From Neisseria sicca (GTDB lineage: Bacteria > Pseudomonadota > Gammaproteobacteria > Burkholderiales > Neisseriaceae), in NCBI RefSeq assembly GCF_003044565.1, contig NZ_POXG01000002.1:434001-498000 (forward strand): a stretch of 64,000 nucleotides of DNA. The letters run 5' to 3'. Under the pieces are notes generated by a model. It was not told where the DNA came from and did no database searches. It worked only from the letters and a program-made list of their open reading frames with translations. Positions 55,248-64,000 of this stretch are shown in pieces (the stretch's first letter is position 1; each line of letters opens with the position of its first letter). Position numbers and translations under genes: made by a program.

Positions 55248-55613
55248 ATGAAAAAACTGCTCCCCATGCTCCTACTCTCCCTGCCGCTGGCTGCCGTTGC
55301 CGATCCGGTACGCGAAATCCATAGCCAAGAAGACCTGTGCCAAAGCCTGATACAGGGCGGCGCGTTCAATTTTTATTTGGAACGCACCTGCGGCTTTAAG
55401 GGCAAAGTATCAGATAAAACCATCGAAGTCATTTCGCAGCAATGTTCCGATACTTTCGATAAAGACCAAATCGAGGCGATGTCTGAGGAAGCCATCGAAG
55501 ATGGCGTCATGCGCTTTAACCGCTATGGCAAAAAAGAATTCTGCGCCGCCAACCGCAAAGGTTATATCGATGCCGGCAAACTGATGGACGAACTCCTCCA
55601 AAACGGTATATAA
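55248..55613 (+). CDS. Small secreted protein of unknown function
   Basis: The 121-residue product starts MKKLLPMLLLSLPLAAVADP, a signal peptide with a likely AVA-D cut. The mature part has four cysteines (DLCQS, RTCGF, QQCSD, EFCAA) that could form disulfides in the periplasm. No domain is recognised. ATG 55248 gives the signal; an upstream in-frame ATG at 55212 would not. It lies 141 bases after mqo, so it may share a transcript. Confidence 0.75.
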   Translation: MKKLLPMLLLSLPLAAVADPVREIHSQEDLCQSLIQGGAFNFYLERTCGFKGKVSDKTIEVISQQCSDTFDKDQIEAMSEEAIEDGVMRFNRYGKKEFCAANRKGYIDAGKLMDELLQNGI

Positions 55614-55704
55614 GCCCCAGTACGACAAACCATAAACCTACGAAAGCAGCCTGTCTTTCGGATACGCTGCTTTCGTTTCAGCCTGAAACCTACCCACCAA
55701 CATA

Positions 55705-55748
55705 AAAGGTCGTCTGAAAACCCGAAATTGAGTTCTCAGACGACCTTT
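55705..55748. terminator. Inverted DUS terminator between the secreted protein gene and argG
   Basis: AAAGGTCGTCTGAAAAC and its slightly imperfect complement end the rightward gene and lie 17 bases past the leftward argG stop. Confidence 0.75.
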
Positions 55749-55765
55749 GCTCATCGGAACAAACC

Positions 55766-57163
<1,398 letters not shown>

Positions 57164-57213
57164 TTAGGTTTATTATCTAATAAATATTGCCGACAATCCA
57201 GCCGAGTAAACCA

Positions 57214-57259
57214 ACATAGGTCGCCTGAAAACGGATTTCGGTTTTCAGACGACCTATGT
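57214..57259. terminator. Inverted DUS pair between argG and a membrane protein gene
   Basis: ACATAGGTCGCCTGAAAAC and its complement GTTTTCAGACGACCTATGT pair with one mismatch. The left arm has AGGTCGCCTGAA, one base from the local consensus. Confidence 0.65.
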
Positions 57260-57777
57260 CAATCTTGATTTAAAAAACAGCATTTTGCATACAGCTCCGA
57301 CAAAGTCGCCGAGCCGATATCGCCAAAATCCTGCAAGCCTGTGCATTCGACAATCCGATGGCGGATGTAATTTACAGACTCCGGGGGTAAAGCCGGCAGA
57401 CGGGTAAACGACTGTACTGCGGTATATACCGTCAGCGGCGTATCGTACGGCTGCTTGGGAACGAGCGCAATCCGGTAGATATTAATGATTCTGCTTCGTT
57501 TCGTATCAGTAAATACCGCCACGCCGCAAAAATCCTCTAAAGGCAGTGTTTGCGTGCCTTCGCGGCTGATTTTGCAAATCCCTTCTTCTGAAAATACGAT
57601 TTCGCGGCTGCATTTATAAAAGTCACGCCACAGCGACCATGCGGCAAAGGCAAAGAGAGTTAAGCCTAGTGCAATGCGCCGTTCCATCAGTATCAAACCC
57701 AAGCCGAAGACGGCAAAGAAGACACTTTCCAAACGGTCAAGCCGGTTTTTCGGTTGTTTCAAACGATATTCGTGCAT
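57259..57777 (-). CDS. Membrane protein of unknown function
   Basis: The 172-residue product starts MHEYRLKQPKNRLDRLES and has two closely spaced hydrophobic segments at about residues 19-48. After them comes a soluble domain of mainly beta character (EIVFSEEGICKISREGTQ). This layout resembles PH-like bacterial membrane proteins, but the resemblance is general. The stop overlaps the DUS hairpin. No function can be given. Confidence 0.65.
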   Translation of the reverse strand: MHEYRLKQPKNRLDRLESVFFAVFGLGLILMERRIALGLTLFAFAAWSLWRDFYKCSREIVFSEEGICKISREGTQTLPLEDFCGVAVFTDTKRSRIINIYRIALVPKQPYDTPLTVYTAVQSFTRLPALPPESVNYIRHRIVECTGLQDFGDIGSATLSELYAKCCFLNQD

Positions 57778-57845
57778 GGTTTTCCTTTTGTTTAACCCTT
57801 TGGGCGCGTCCGGACATTTTCAGACGACCTCCGAGAAGAAAGATT

Positions 57846-58658
57846 ATGAAAGACCGACAGCATTTGTTCAACCTCATCATCATCGGCGACGAAATCCTGC
57901 ACGGCAGCCGCCAAGACAAGCATTTCGCCTTTTTCAAATCCCTGCTGGAATCGCGCGGGCTGAAGCTCAATCAGGTGCAATACCTGCCCGATGAACCCGA
58001 TTTGCTGGTCAAACAACTGCGCCGCAGCTTTTCAGATGGCCTGCCGACCTTCGTTACCGGCGGCATCGGCTCCACGCCCGACGACCACACCCGCCAAGCT
58101 GCCGCCGCCGCTTTGGATTTGCCCGTCGTCCGCCATCCCGAAGCCGCCAAGTTCATCGAAGCCGTTACCCTTAAACGCGGCGAGCCGCTTGACGCCCCCG
58201 AACACGCCCAGCGCCTGAAAATGGCGGAGTTTCCCGCAGGCGCAGAGCTTGTGCCCAACCCGTTCAACAACATCGCCGGATTTTCCATCCGCGAACATTA
58301 TTTCTTCCCCGGCTTCCCCGTGATGGCGCACCCGATGGCGGAATGGGTTTTGGATACTTATTACGCCGACCGCTTCAACCAAACCGAGCACGGCAGCCGC
58401 AGCGTGTATGTATTCGGACAACCCGAATCGCGCGTCGCCTCGATTATGGAATACGTCGAACACACCTACCCGGGCGTGCGCTCTTACAGCCTGCCCAGCG
58501 TCGGCTGGCAGAATGCGGACGGAACGGCGGTCAAACCGCATATCGAGTTCGGCATCAAGGCGGAAGGCGAAGCATGCCGCGATTTGGACAAAGCATGGGC
58601 GGAAGTATTGCAGCGCCTGAAGGATTTGGGCGCGGAGTTGAAAGATATGCCTGTTTAA
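57846..58658 (+). CDS. MoaB/Mog-type domain protein, CinA N-terminal-like
   Basis: The 270-residue protein begins MKDRQHLFNLIIIGDEILHGSRQDKH, the molybdopterin-binding fold opening of MoaB and CinA, with TGGIGSTPDDHTRQA as its conserved loop. The fold binds a pterin or nucleotide. There is no C-terminal PncC (nicotinamide deamidase) domain, so it is the short CinA-like form. The start at 57846 gives the canonical opening. It may share the promoter region with the divergent membrane protein gene. Confidence 0.85.
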   Translation: MKDRQHLFNLIIIGDEILHGSRQDKHFAFFKSLLESRGLKLNQVQYLPDEPDLLVKQLRRSFSDGLPTFVTGGIGSTPDDHTRQAAAAALDLPVVRHPEAAKFIEAVTLKRGEPLDAPEHAQRLKMAEFPAGAELVPNPFNNIAGFSIREHYFFPGFPVMAHPMAEWVLDTYYADRFNQTEHGSRSVYVFGQPESRVASIMEYVEHTYPGVRSYSLPSVGWQNADGTAVKPHIEFGIKAEGEACRDLDKAWAEVLQRLKDLGAELKDMPV

Positions 58659-58681
58659 CTCCCTACCCTACTTTGACAAAA

Positions 58682-58722
58682 AGGTCGTCTGAAAAACCTA
58701 AAACGGCTTTTTCAGACGACCT
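58682..58722 (+). terminator. Inverted DUS terminator after the MoaB-type gene
   Basis: AGGTCGTCTGAAAAA pairs with TTTTTCAGACGACCT 23 bases past the stop. Confidence 0.75.
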
Positions 58723-58735
58723 CGATATCCTGATA

Positions 58736-58842
58736 TATAGTGGATTAACTTTAAACCAGTACGATGTTGCCTCGCCTTGCCGTACTATCTGTATTGTCTG
58801 CGGCTTCGTCGCCTTGTCCTGATTTAAATTTAATCCACTATA
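58736..58842 (+). repeat. Correia repeat enclosed element, short (107 bp) form
   Basis: TATAGTGGATTAAC and TTAATCCACTATA termini with the GTACGATGTTGCCTCGCC interior (one base from the usual GGCGTTGCC). It lies upstream of thiL in forward orientation. Confidence 0.9.
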
Positions 58843-59103
58843 TCAGTTTCCTCTTTCGCGGCTTGATGCTTTTTTTGAGGCGCTTTTTCCCTTTTTAGGG
58901 AATCATTTTGATAGAAGCACGTTTTTTGACCTTTATCATTTAGACTAAAAAATCTTATTTATTTTTACAATCTACTCAATTACATTACCGTTTAATGTAA
59001 TTTATTACATTAACTAACATATATATTGTATAAATATACATTATTCGTCTATCGAAAATTCCATTTCGATTAATAATACTCTTTATCACTTTGTGTGCAA
59101 TAT

Positions 59104-60060
59104 ATGACGGAATTTGACTTTATCAGACAATATTTGCAAAAACAGAAAAGCAGCGGTTTAATTTTGGGAATTGGCGACGATGCCGCGATTATCCGCCCAA
59201 GTCACGGATTTGATTTATGTTTTAGCGCGGACATGCTGTTAAAAGACAGACATTTTTTTTCTGACACCGCTCCGGAAGATTTGGCATGGAAAATGCTTGC
59301 TGTCAATATATCCGATATGGCCGCGATGGGCGCAACCCCGAAATGGGTGTTATTGAGTGCCGGATTACCCGAATTGGACGAAAATTGGCTGAAACGTTTT
59401 TGTGACAGCTTTTTCAGTTTGGCACAGCGTTTCGGCATTACCCTAATCGGTGGAGACACGACCAAAGGCGATTTGGTATTCAACGTCACCATTATCGGCG
59501 AGCTTCCGCAAGGACAAGCCCTACGGCGCGATGCCGCGAAAGACGGCGACGATATTTGGGTATCGGGTCAAATCGGATCAGCAGCAGCCGCTTTAAACTG
59601 CCGCCTGAACACACACACACTACCGCCCGATTTGTTCGACCTCTGCCATGACAGGCTGCTCCGTCCGGAGCCTAGAGTGGGATTGGGACAGGCGCTTCTG
59701 CCCATTGCCCATGCCACTCAAGATATTTCGGACGGTCTGGCACAAGACCTCGGTCACATTTTGACCGCGTCATCGGTCGGAGCGGAAATTTCGGCAAATG
59801 CGCTGCCGGTTTTAGAAGAATTGAAAAACGTCTTACCGCACGAAAGCTGGCTCTCCTGCGCACTGGCAGGCGGCGATGATTACGAACTGGTTTTCACCGC
59901 CCCCGAATGCCGGCGCAGCGAGATTCAGACAATAGCCGAACAATGCGGCGTAGCAGTAACGCCCATCGGGAAAATAAATAATACAGGTCGTCTGAAAATA
60001 ATAGATTCCAATGGCGACGAATTAAAACTGACTTCATTAGGATTTGATCACTTTGGCTGA
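59104..60060 (+). CDS. thiL: Thiamine-monophosphate kinase ThiL
   Basis: The 318-residue enzyme phosphorylates thiamine phosphate to the diphosphate coenzyme. It has LILGIGDDAAII near the N terminus, the FSADMLLKDRHF and AVNISDMAAMGA motifs, and LVFNVTIIGELP. ATG 59104 gives MTEFDFIRQYL; GTG 59095 in frame is an alternative. It overlaps the next gene pgpA by 8 bases. A DUS at 59985-59996 is read through as GRLK. A short T8 run and a CA repeat lie inside the gene. Confidence 0.96.
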   Translation: MTEFDFIRQYLQKQKSSGLILGIGDDAAIIRPSHGFDLCFSADMLLKDRHFFSDTAPEDLAWKMLAVNISDMAAMGATPKWVLLSAGLPELDENWLKRFCDSFFSLAQRFGITLIGGDTTKGDLVFNVTIIGELPQGQALRRDAAKDGDDIWVSGQIGSAAAALNCRLNTHTLPPDLFDLCHDRLLRPEPRVGLGQALLPIAHATQDISDGLAQDLGHILTASSVGAEISANALPVLEELKNVLPHESWLSCALAGGDDYELVFTAPECRRSEIQTIAEQCGVAVTPIGKINNTGRLKIIDSNGDELKLTSLGFDHFG

Positions 60061-60541
60061 ATTTAAACCTACTTTTGACTGGTTGAAGCAGCGCCCGTTA
60101 TGCCTTCTGGCATTCGGATTCGGCAGCGGTCTCGCGCCTGTCGCGCCCGGCACATTCGGAACGATGGCGGCGCTGCCGATAGCATTTCTATTGGTTTTAA
60201 TCGGTATCGACGGCTGGATTCTGGCTTTTTTGTGTGTCGCTCTGTTTATGTGGGGCATCCGCATCTGCAACCACACCGAAAAAGCACTCGGCATCCAAGA
60301 CTACGGCGGTATCGTTTGGGACGAAATGGTAGCGATGCTTCTGATTCTGGCTTTTGCGCCGTTTAAATGGAATTGGTGGCTGGCAGCATTTATTCTGTTC
60401 CGCTTGTTTGATTCGATCAAACCTTGGCCGATCAAATGGTTTGACCGGCATGTACACGGCGGATTCGGCATTATGTTGGACGATATCATCGCCGCCATCA
60501 TGACCTTGATCGTTTTAGGCATTGCCGCTTGGATTATCTGA
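60053..60541 (+). CDS. pgpA: Phosphatidylglycerophosphatase A
   Basis: The 162-residue membrane enzyme removes phosphate from phosphatidylglycerophosphate. Its motif GFGSGLAPVAPGTFGTMAALP and the acidic DEMVAMLL segment define PgpA. TTG 60053 has AGGA ten bases upstream and overlaps thiL by 8 bases; a TTG at 60044 is too close to that site. Coupling with thiL is a common arrangement in proteobacteria. Confidence 0.93.
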   Translation: MAEFKPTFDWLKQRPLCLLAFGFGSGLAPVAPGTFGTMAALPIAFLLVLIGIDGWILAFLCVALFMWGIRICNHTEKALGIQDYGGIVWDEMVAMLLILAFAPFKWNWWLAAFILFRLFDSIKPWPIKWFDRHVHGGFGIMLDDIIAAIMTLIVLGIAAWII

Positions 60542-60637
60542 TTTTTTTAACACACTTATCCGAAACCATAAAACTTTCGGACACACATCGAAAACATCGG
60601 TGCAAACAAAACAAACACTATTACGGGATAACAAAAA

Positions 60638-61006
60638 ATGAACGAAATCGAAATTAATGTTCAACCACGCTACGTTGCGGGTCAAAGCGATGTCTATCGT
60701 GACCGCTATGCCTTCAACTATGTGATTACCATCTGCAACCGCAGCAACGATGTCATCACGCTGCGCCAGCGTTTTTGGGAAATCACCGACGGACACGGAG
60801 CGACCGAGCCGGTAGGTCATTCCGGTCTGATTGAAGAACAGCCAATCCTCTATCCGGGCGAGGCTTATGAGTACAACAGCGGCTCTCAACTCTGCACCCC
60901 TTGGGGCAGCATCGAAGGCGCATACGAGTTTGAAGACAGCATCGGCGAACGCTTTATCGTCGGCGTACCGAAGCTGGAATTCAAAGCAGGCTTTACCCTG
61001 CAATAA
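60638..61006 (+). CDS. apaG: ApaG protein
   Basis: The 122-residue protein matches the ApaG/FN3-like fold, with INVQPRYVAGQSDVYRDRYAFNY, IEEQPILYPGEAYEYNSGSQL and GSIEGAYEF conserved stretches. The role of ApaG is not settled; it is linked with cobalt and magnesium handling. It is about 96 bases past pgpA and is likely a separate transcription unit. Confidence 0.93.
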   Translation: MNEIEINVQPRYVAGQSDVYRDRYAFNYVITICNRSNDVITLRQRFWEITDGHGATEPVGHSGLIEEQPILYPGEAYEYNSGSQLCTPWGSIEGAYEFEDSIGERFIVGVPKLEFKAGFTLQ

Positions 61007-61040
61007 ACACCGAGCAAAAACAATACAGATCGGGAAAACC

Positions 61041-61081
61041 AAAGGTCGTCTGAAAGATTAAGGGGCTTTCAGACGACCTTT
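61041..61081 (+). terminator. Inverted DUS terminator after apaG
   Basis: AAAGGTCGTCTGAAAG pairs with CTTTCAGACGACCTTT, followed by T, and directly abuts the Correia element at 61084. Confidence 0.8.
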
Positions 61082-61083
61082 TT

Positions 61084-61240
61084 TATAGTGGATTAACTTT
61101 AAACCGGTACGGCGTTGCCTCGCCTTAGCTCAAAGAGAACGATTCTCTAAGGTGCTGAAGCACCAAGTGAATCGGTTCCGTACTAGCTGTACTGTCTGCG
61201 GCTTCGTCGCCTTGTCCTGATTTAAATTTAATCCGCTATA
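61084..61240 (+). repeat. Correia repeat enclosed element, long (157 bp) form
   Basis: TATAGTGGATTAAC and TTAATCCGCTATA termini enclose the long-form interior with AGAGAACGATTCTCTAAGG and GCACCAAGTGAATCGG. It is forward, on one side of ruvC; the reverse copy at 61858 is on the other. Confidence 0.93.
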
Positions 61241-61263
61241 CCAAAGCAATGCCGTGTCGAGTC

Positions 61264-61806
61264 TTATTGGAAACGCCCCCTCTTCACCTGCATCTGCCCC
61301 GTGCCCAACTGCGCCGCCAAGCCGTGATTGCGCAAAGCATGGGTCAGCGCGATGGCAAGTCCGTCGGCGGCATCCGCTTGCGGCGTACCCGACAGCGACA
61401 GCATCTGCACCACCATATGCTGCACCTGCTCTTTCGCCGCCTTGCCCTTCCCGACCACCGCCTGCTTGACCTGCAAAGCCGTATATTCAAACACAGGCAA
61501 ATCTTCCATCACCAACACCGCCAGTGCCGCCCCGCGCGCCTGCCCCAGCATCAGCGTAGCCGCCGGATTCACATTGACAAACACCTGCTCCACCGCCGCC
61601 TGATGCGGGCGATATTGCTGCACAATCTCCTTGATATGCCGCGCAATCACGGCGATACGCTCCGCCAACGGCGCATTCGGCGGCGTTTTGATACAGCCTG
61701 ACGCCACATAAAAATGTTCCCTGCCGCATACGTCGATCACGCCGAAACCGGTCACCCGACTGCCGGGGTCTATGCCCAAAATACGGACGCTTTTTTGTAC
61801 AGTCAT
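61264..61806 (-). CDS. ruvC: Holliday junction resolvase RuvC
   Basis: The 180-residue enzyme cuts Holliday junctions. Catalytic acids lie in [16 protein letters not shown] (Asp13), AVEQVFVN (Glu) and [13 protein letters not shown] (Asp). Length and layout are normal. The gene is bounded by two long Correia elements in inverted orientation and a DUS hairpin, with no other gene in between. Confidence 0.97.
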   Translation of the reverse strand: MTVQKSVRILGIDPGSRVTGFGVIDVCGREHFYVASGCIKTPPNAPLAERIAVIARHIKEIVQQYRPHQAAVEQVFVNVNPAATLMLGQARGAALAVLVMEDLPVFEYTALQVKQAVVGKGKAAKEQVQHMVVQMLSLSGTPQADAADGLAIALTHALRNHGLAAQLGTGQMQVKRGRFQ

Positions 61807-61857
61807 CTCAGTTTCTTATTCCCATATCGTCAATCAACACATCCTGTCCCTTCAACA

Positions 61858-62013
61858 TATAGTGGATTAACAAAAATCAGGACAAGGCGGCGAAGCCGCA
61901 GACAGTACAGATAGTACGGAACCGATTCACTTGGTGCTTCAGCACCTTAGAGAATCGTTCTCTTTGAGCTAAGGCGAGACAACGCCGTACTGGTTTAAAG
62001 TTAATCCACTATA
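61858..62013 (-). repeat. Correia repeat enclosed element, long (156 bp) form
   Basis: TATAGTGGATTAAC and TTAATCCACTATA termini enclose the long-form interior in reverse. It is the mirror copy of the 61084 element across ruvC. Confidence 0.93.
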
Positions 62014-62057
62014 AAAGGTCGTCTGAAAACCGATTGTCAGGCTTTCAGACGACCTTT
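62014..62057. terminator. Inverted DUS terminator after the HerA-type gene
   Basis: AAAGGTCGTCTGAAA and TTTCAGACGACCTTT pair across a 14-base loop, 16 bases past the stop of the leftward ATPase gene. Confidence 0.75.
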
Positions 62058-62073
62058 GCCTTCTTTTTACGCC

Positions 62074-63606
62074 TTATTTTTTAAACATATTTTTAATGAT
62101 GCCCATCACGCTGCGGGAGATGGCATTGGTCACTTGGCGGTTGATTTGGCTGCCGATGGCGTCGGCGACGTTGTAACCCAAGCCCTGCCCTGACTTTTTA
62201 CGTCCGCCGCTCAAGCCGCCGAGTAGTCCGCCGAGTATGCCGGGATCGGCATTGGCGGCTTCTTTTTCAGCGGCTTTTTGCGCTTTTTCCTGCTCTTTTG
62301 CCGCCGCTGCCGCCTCTTTCTCCGCCGCGACCTGACTGTCGGCTTCGGCTAAGGCTTCAAAAGCGGAATAGTTGTCCACCATGTCTTTATAGGTCGGATA
62401 CAAATCATCGTTTTGGAACAAGCGGTTGCGCTCTTCGGCGGCAAGCGGGGTCAAGGCGGATTGCGGCGGCAGGACGAGCGCGCGCTCTACCGGCTCGGGC
62501 ATACCTTTTTCGTCGAGGAAGGAAACGAGTGCTTCGCCGACGCCCAGTTCGGCAATCGCTTCGGCAACTTTGATATTCGGGTTGCTGCGGAAAGTTTCGG
62601 CAGCGGCCTTGACCGCTTTTTGGTCGCGCGGCGTGAAAGCGCGCAGGGCGTGTTGCACGCGGTTGCCGAGCTGTCCAAGGATAGTATCGGGCAAATCGAG
62701 CGGGTTTTGGGTCACGAAATACACGCCCACGCCTTTGGAACGGATCAGGCGCACGACTTGTTCGACCTGCTCCACCAGCGCATTGGCGGCGTTGTCGAAC
62801 ATCAAATGCGCTTCGTCGAAGAACATCACGAATTTCGGTTTGTCCAAATCGCCGACTTCGGGCAGGGTTTCAAACAATTCCGCCAACATCCACAGCAAAA
62901 ACGCGCTGTACATACGCGGCGAGCGCATCAGTTTTTCCGAATTGAGGACGTTGATGACGCCTTTGCCGTTTTCGCTCTGCATCCAATCTTGCAGGTTGAG
63001 CGACGGCTCGCCGAAGAATTTTTCCGCACCTTCGTTCTCCAGCGTCAAAAGCTGCCGCTGAATCGCGCCGATACTGGCGGCGGAAACGTTGCCGTATTGC
63101 GTGCGGTATTCCGAAGCGTGGTCGGAAACGTGTTTCAGCATGCTGCGCAAGTCTTTCAAATCCAGAATGTGCCAGCCTTTGTCGTCGGCGACTTTGAACA
63201 CAAGGTTCAGCAAGCCTTCCTGCGTATCGTTCAAATTCATCAAACGCGCCAGCAGCAGCGGCCCCATTTCTGAAACAGTTACGCGCACCGGAATGCCGGT
63301 TTCGCCGTAAACATCCCAAAAACGCACAGGGAAACTTTGCAGCCATTGCTCGCCCAAGCCAAACTCGGCAATGCGTTCGCCCACCTTGCCGCTGGCGGCA
63401 CCCGCTTGCGCGATGCCCGACAAATCGCCTTTGACGTCAACCAAAAATACGGGAACGCCCTCGCTGCTGAAGGCTTCCGCCATACGGCGCAGGGTCACGG
63501 TTTTACCCGTACCGGTCGCACCGGCAATCAAGCCGTGGCGGTTCGCCATTTTGCCTTGGATTTCAAGTGTCTTATCGCCCGCGCGCGCGATGGGGAATGT
63601 CGTCAT
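62074..63606 (-). CDS. HerA/YjgR-type ATPase (DUF853)
   Basis: The 510-residue protein has Walker A GATGTGKT at 29-36 and Walker B KFVMFFDEAHLMF, with a RecA/FtsK-like fold, then a Lys/Glu-rich region (residues 430-460) and a C-terminal motif GLLGGLSGGRKK. It belongs to the DUF853/YjgR group of HerA-like NTPases; the cell role is not known, though helicase or pumping activities are suggested for the superfamily. Start ATG 63606 is conventional. Confidence 0.9.
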   Translation of the reverse strand: MTTFPIARAGDKTLEIQGKMANRHGLIAGATGTGKTVTLRRMAEAFSSEGVPVFLVDVKGDLSGIAQAGAASGKVGERIAEFGLGEQWLQSFPVRFWDVYGETGIPVRVTVSEMGPLLLARLMNLNDTQEGLLNLVFKVADDKGWHILDLKDLRSMLKHVSDHASEYRTQYGNVSAASIGAIQRQLLTLENEGAEKFFGEPSLNLQDWMQSENGKGVINVLNSEKLMRSPRMYSAFLLWMLAELFETLPEVGDLDKPKFVMFFDEAHLMFDNAANALVEQVEQVVRLIRSKGVGVYFVTQNPLDLPDTILGQLGNRVQHALRAFTPRDQKAVKAAAETFRSNPNIKVAEAIAELGVGEALVSFLDEKGMPEPVERALVLPPQSALTPLAAEERNRLFQNDDLYPTYKDMVDNYSAFEALAEADSQVAAEKEAAAAAKEQEKAQKAAEKEAANADPGILGGLLGGLSGGRKKSGQGLGYNVADAIGSQINRQVTNAISRSVMGIIKNMFKK

Positions 63607-63906
63607 GAAGGTTTCCTTTGATTGGATGGTTTATATCAATATAGGAACGGCGCGCCCAAATATCAGCGCAAACCGTCTATCAAACTGCCGTCATTCTACC
63701 GTTTTGCAGGGGATGGCTTCAACCCGCAGTAAACCGATGCCCTCCCCCAACCCATCGCGGGCAAAGCCCAAGCTACACAACGCAACTTCGCCCGCCCATT
63801 GCCATACATCAAAAGGTCGTCTGAAAAAAGCCGTTTCCCACGTTTCAGACGACCCCGCCGCCGCGAAAAGCGTATACTTTCCCTATCGCAACCAAGGAGC
63901 CGAATC
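63607..63906. other. Divergent region between the HerA-type gene and a lipoprotein gene
   Basis: The 300 bases hold an inverted DUS pair (63815-63854) and no supported gene. The promoters of both genes should lie here; no box is clear. Confidence 0.6.
63815..63854. repeat. Inverted DUS pair
   Basis: GGTCGTCTGAAA and TTTCAGACGACC face each other in the divergent region upstream of the lipoprotein gene, so it is likely an uptake site rather than a terminator. Confidence 0.65.
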
Positions 63907-64000
63907 ATGAAAATCCTGCCTGTCCTGACCGCTGCGCTGCTCTTGTGTTCCTGCGCCTCTGACCGAGAAACCGAAGCCCTGAAAAACAGCCTGTCCGAAG
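63907..64000 (+). CDS. Lipoprotein, N-terminal fragment
   Basis: The frame starts MKILPVLTAALLLCSCAS with a lipobox ending LCSC or SCAS and runs past the window edge; about 31 residues are visible. AAGGAG lies 7 bases upstream. The signal is that of a lipoprotein; the rest of the gene and its function are not visible. Confidence 0.75.
   Translation, partial: MKILPVLTAALLLCSCASDRETEALKNSLSE

Larger units (their letters stand above)
58659..59103. other. Intergenic region before thiL
   Basis: The 445 bases contain a DUS hairpin (58682-58722), a short Correia element (58736-58842), and a very AT-rich block (about 58920-59080), probably with the thiL promoter. No gene is supported. Confidence 0.65.

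Noticed and set aside
59253..59620. T8 run and CA repeat in thiL as possible phase-variation tracts
   Set aside because: Tracts are short, and the enzyme is a housekeeping kinase with an intact frame; typical neisserial phase-variable tracts are longer.

Overview
This window comes from a commensal Neisseria. The evidence is a very dense 12-base DNA uptake sequence, AGGTCGTCTGAA, which is the variant reported for the N. mucosa/N. sicca group, often placed as inverted pairs behind genes. Further support comes from six Correia repeat enclosed elements, dRS3/NIME-type repeats, and neisserial gene order: a nuo operon with inserted small genes, rpsB-tsf-pyrH, and pgl genes. The species assignment is inferred from the uptake-sequence dialect. 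No tRNA, rRNA, CRISPR array or complete insertion sequence was seen.

Bases 1-4040 carry housekeeping genes: the end of ccsB (cytochrome c biogenesis), a class II glutamine amidotransferase, nrdR, a small lipoprotein and ribD. Bases 4548-22815 form one co-oriented 18-kb surface-glycan locus. In order it has a WbpA-type UDP-GlcNAc 6-dehydrogenase, a Wzx-type flippase, a GT4 glycosyltransferase, a Wzy/ligase-type membrane protein, two more glycosyltransferases, a PglB/PglC-type phosphoglycosyl transferase, an ATP-grasp enzyme, a HAD phosphatase, a sugar N-formyltransferase, the PglC-like aminotransferase, the PglD-like 4,6-dehydratase, and a Wza/Wzb/Wzc-like export and tyrosine-kinase set. It looks like the neisserial pgl protein-glycosylation cluster merged with a Wzx/Wzy polysaccharide machine. 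The dehydratase and aminotransferase would make UDP-4-amino-GlcNAc; the ATP-grasp/HAD and formyltransferase genes offer two ways to acylate that amine; the phosphoglycosyl transferase would load the sugar on lipid; the glycosyltransferases extend it; the flippase and polymerase move and polymerise it; and Wza/Wzb/Wzc export it. This is the most interesting part of the window.

Bases 23364-25550 hold a Sel1-repeat protein and dtd. Bases 25641-44579 are the complete nuoA-N operon on the minus strand, encoding respiratory complex I. At least seven small non-nuo genes interrupt it: a cupin and a chorismate mutase between 88-bp direct repeats, two small exported proteins, a GIY-YIG protein between NIME-like repeats, an unknown gene coupled to nuoF by TAATG, and a DUF1643 protein.

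Bases 44930-64000 are mostly housekeeping: an RNase II-family enzyme, murJ, pyrH, tsf, rpsB, a small membrane protein, 5-formyl-THF cyclo-ligase, a GNAT acetyltransferase, mqo, a small secreted protein, argG, a membrane protein, a MoaB/CinA-type protein, thiL-pgpA, apaG, ruvC (between two inverted long Correia elements), a HerA/YjgR-type ATPase, and the start of a lipoprotein gene cut by the window edge.
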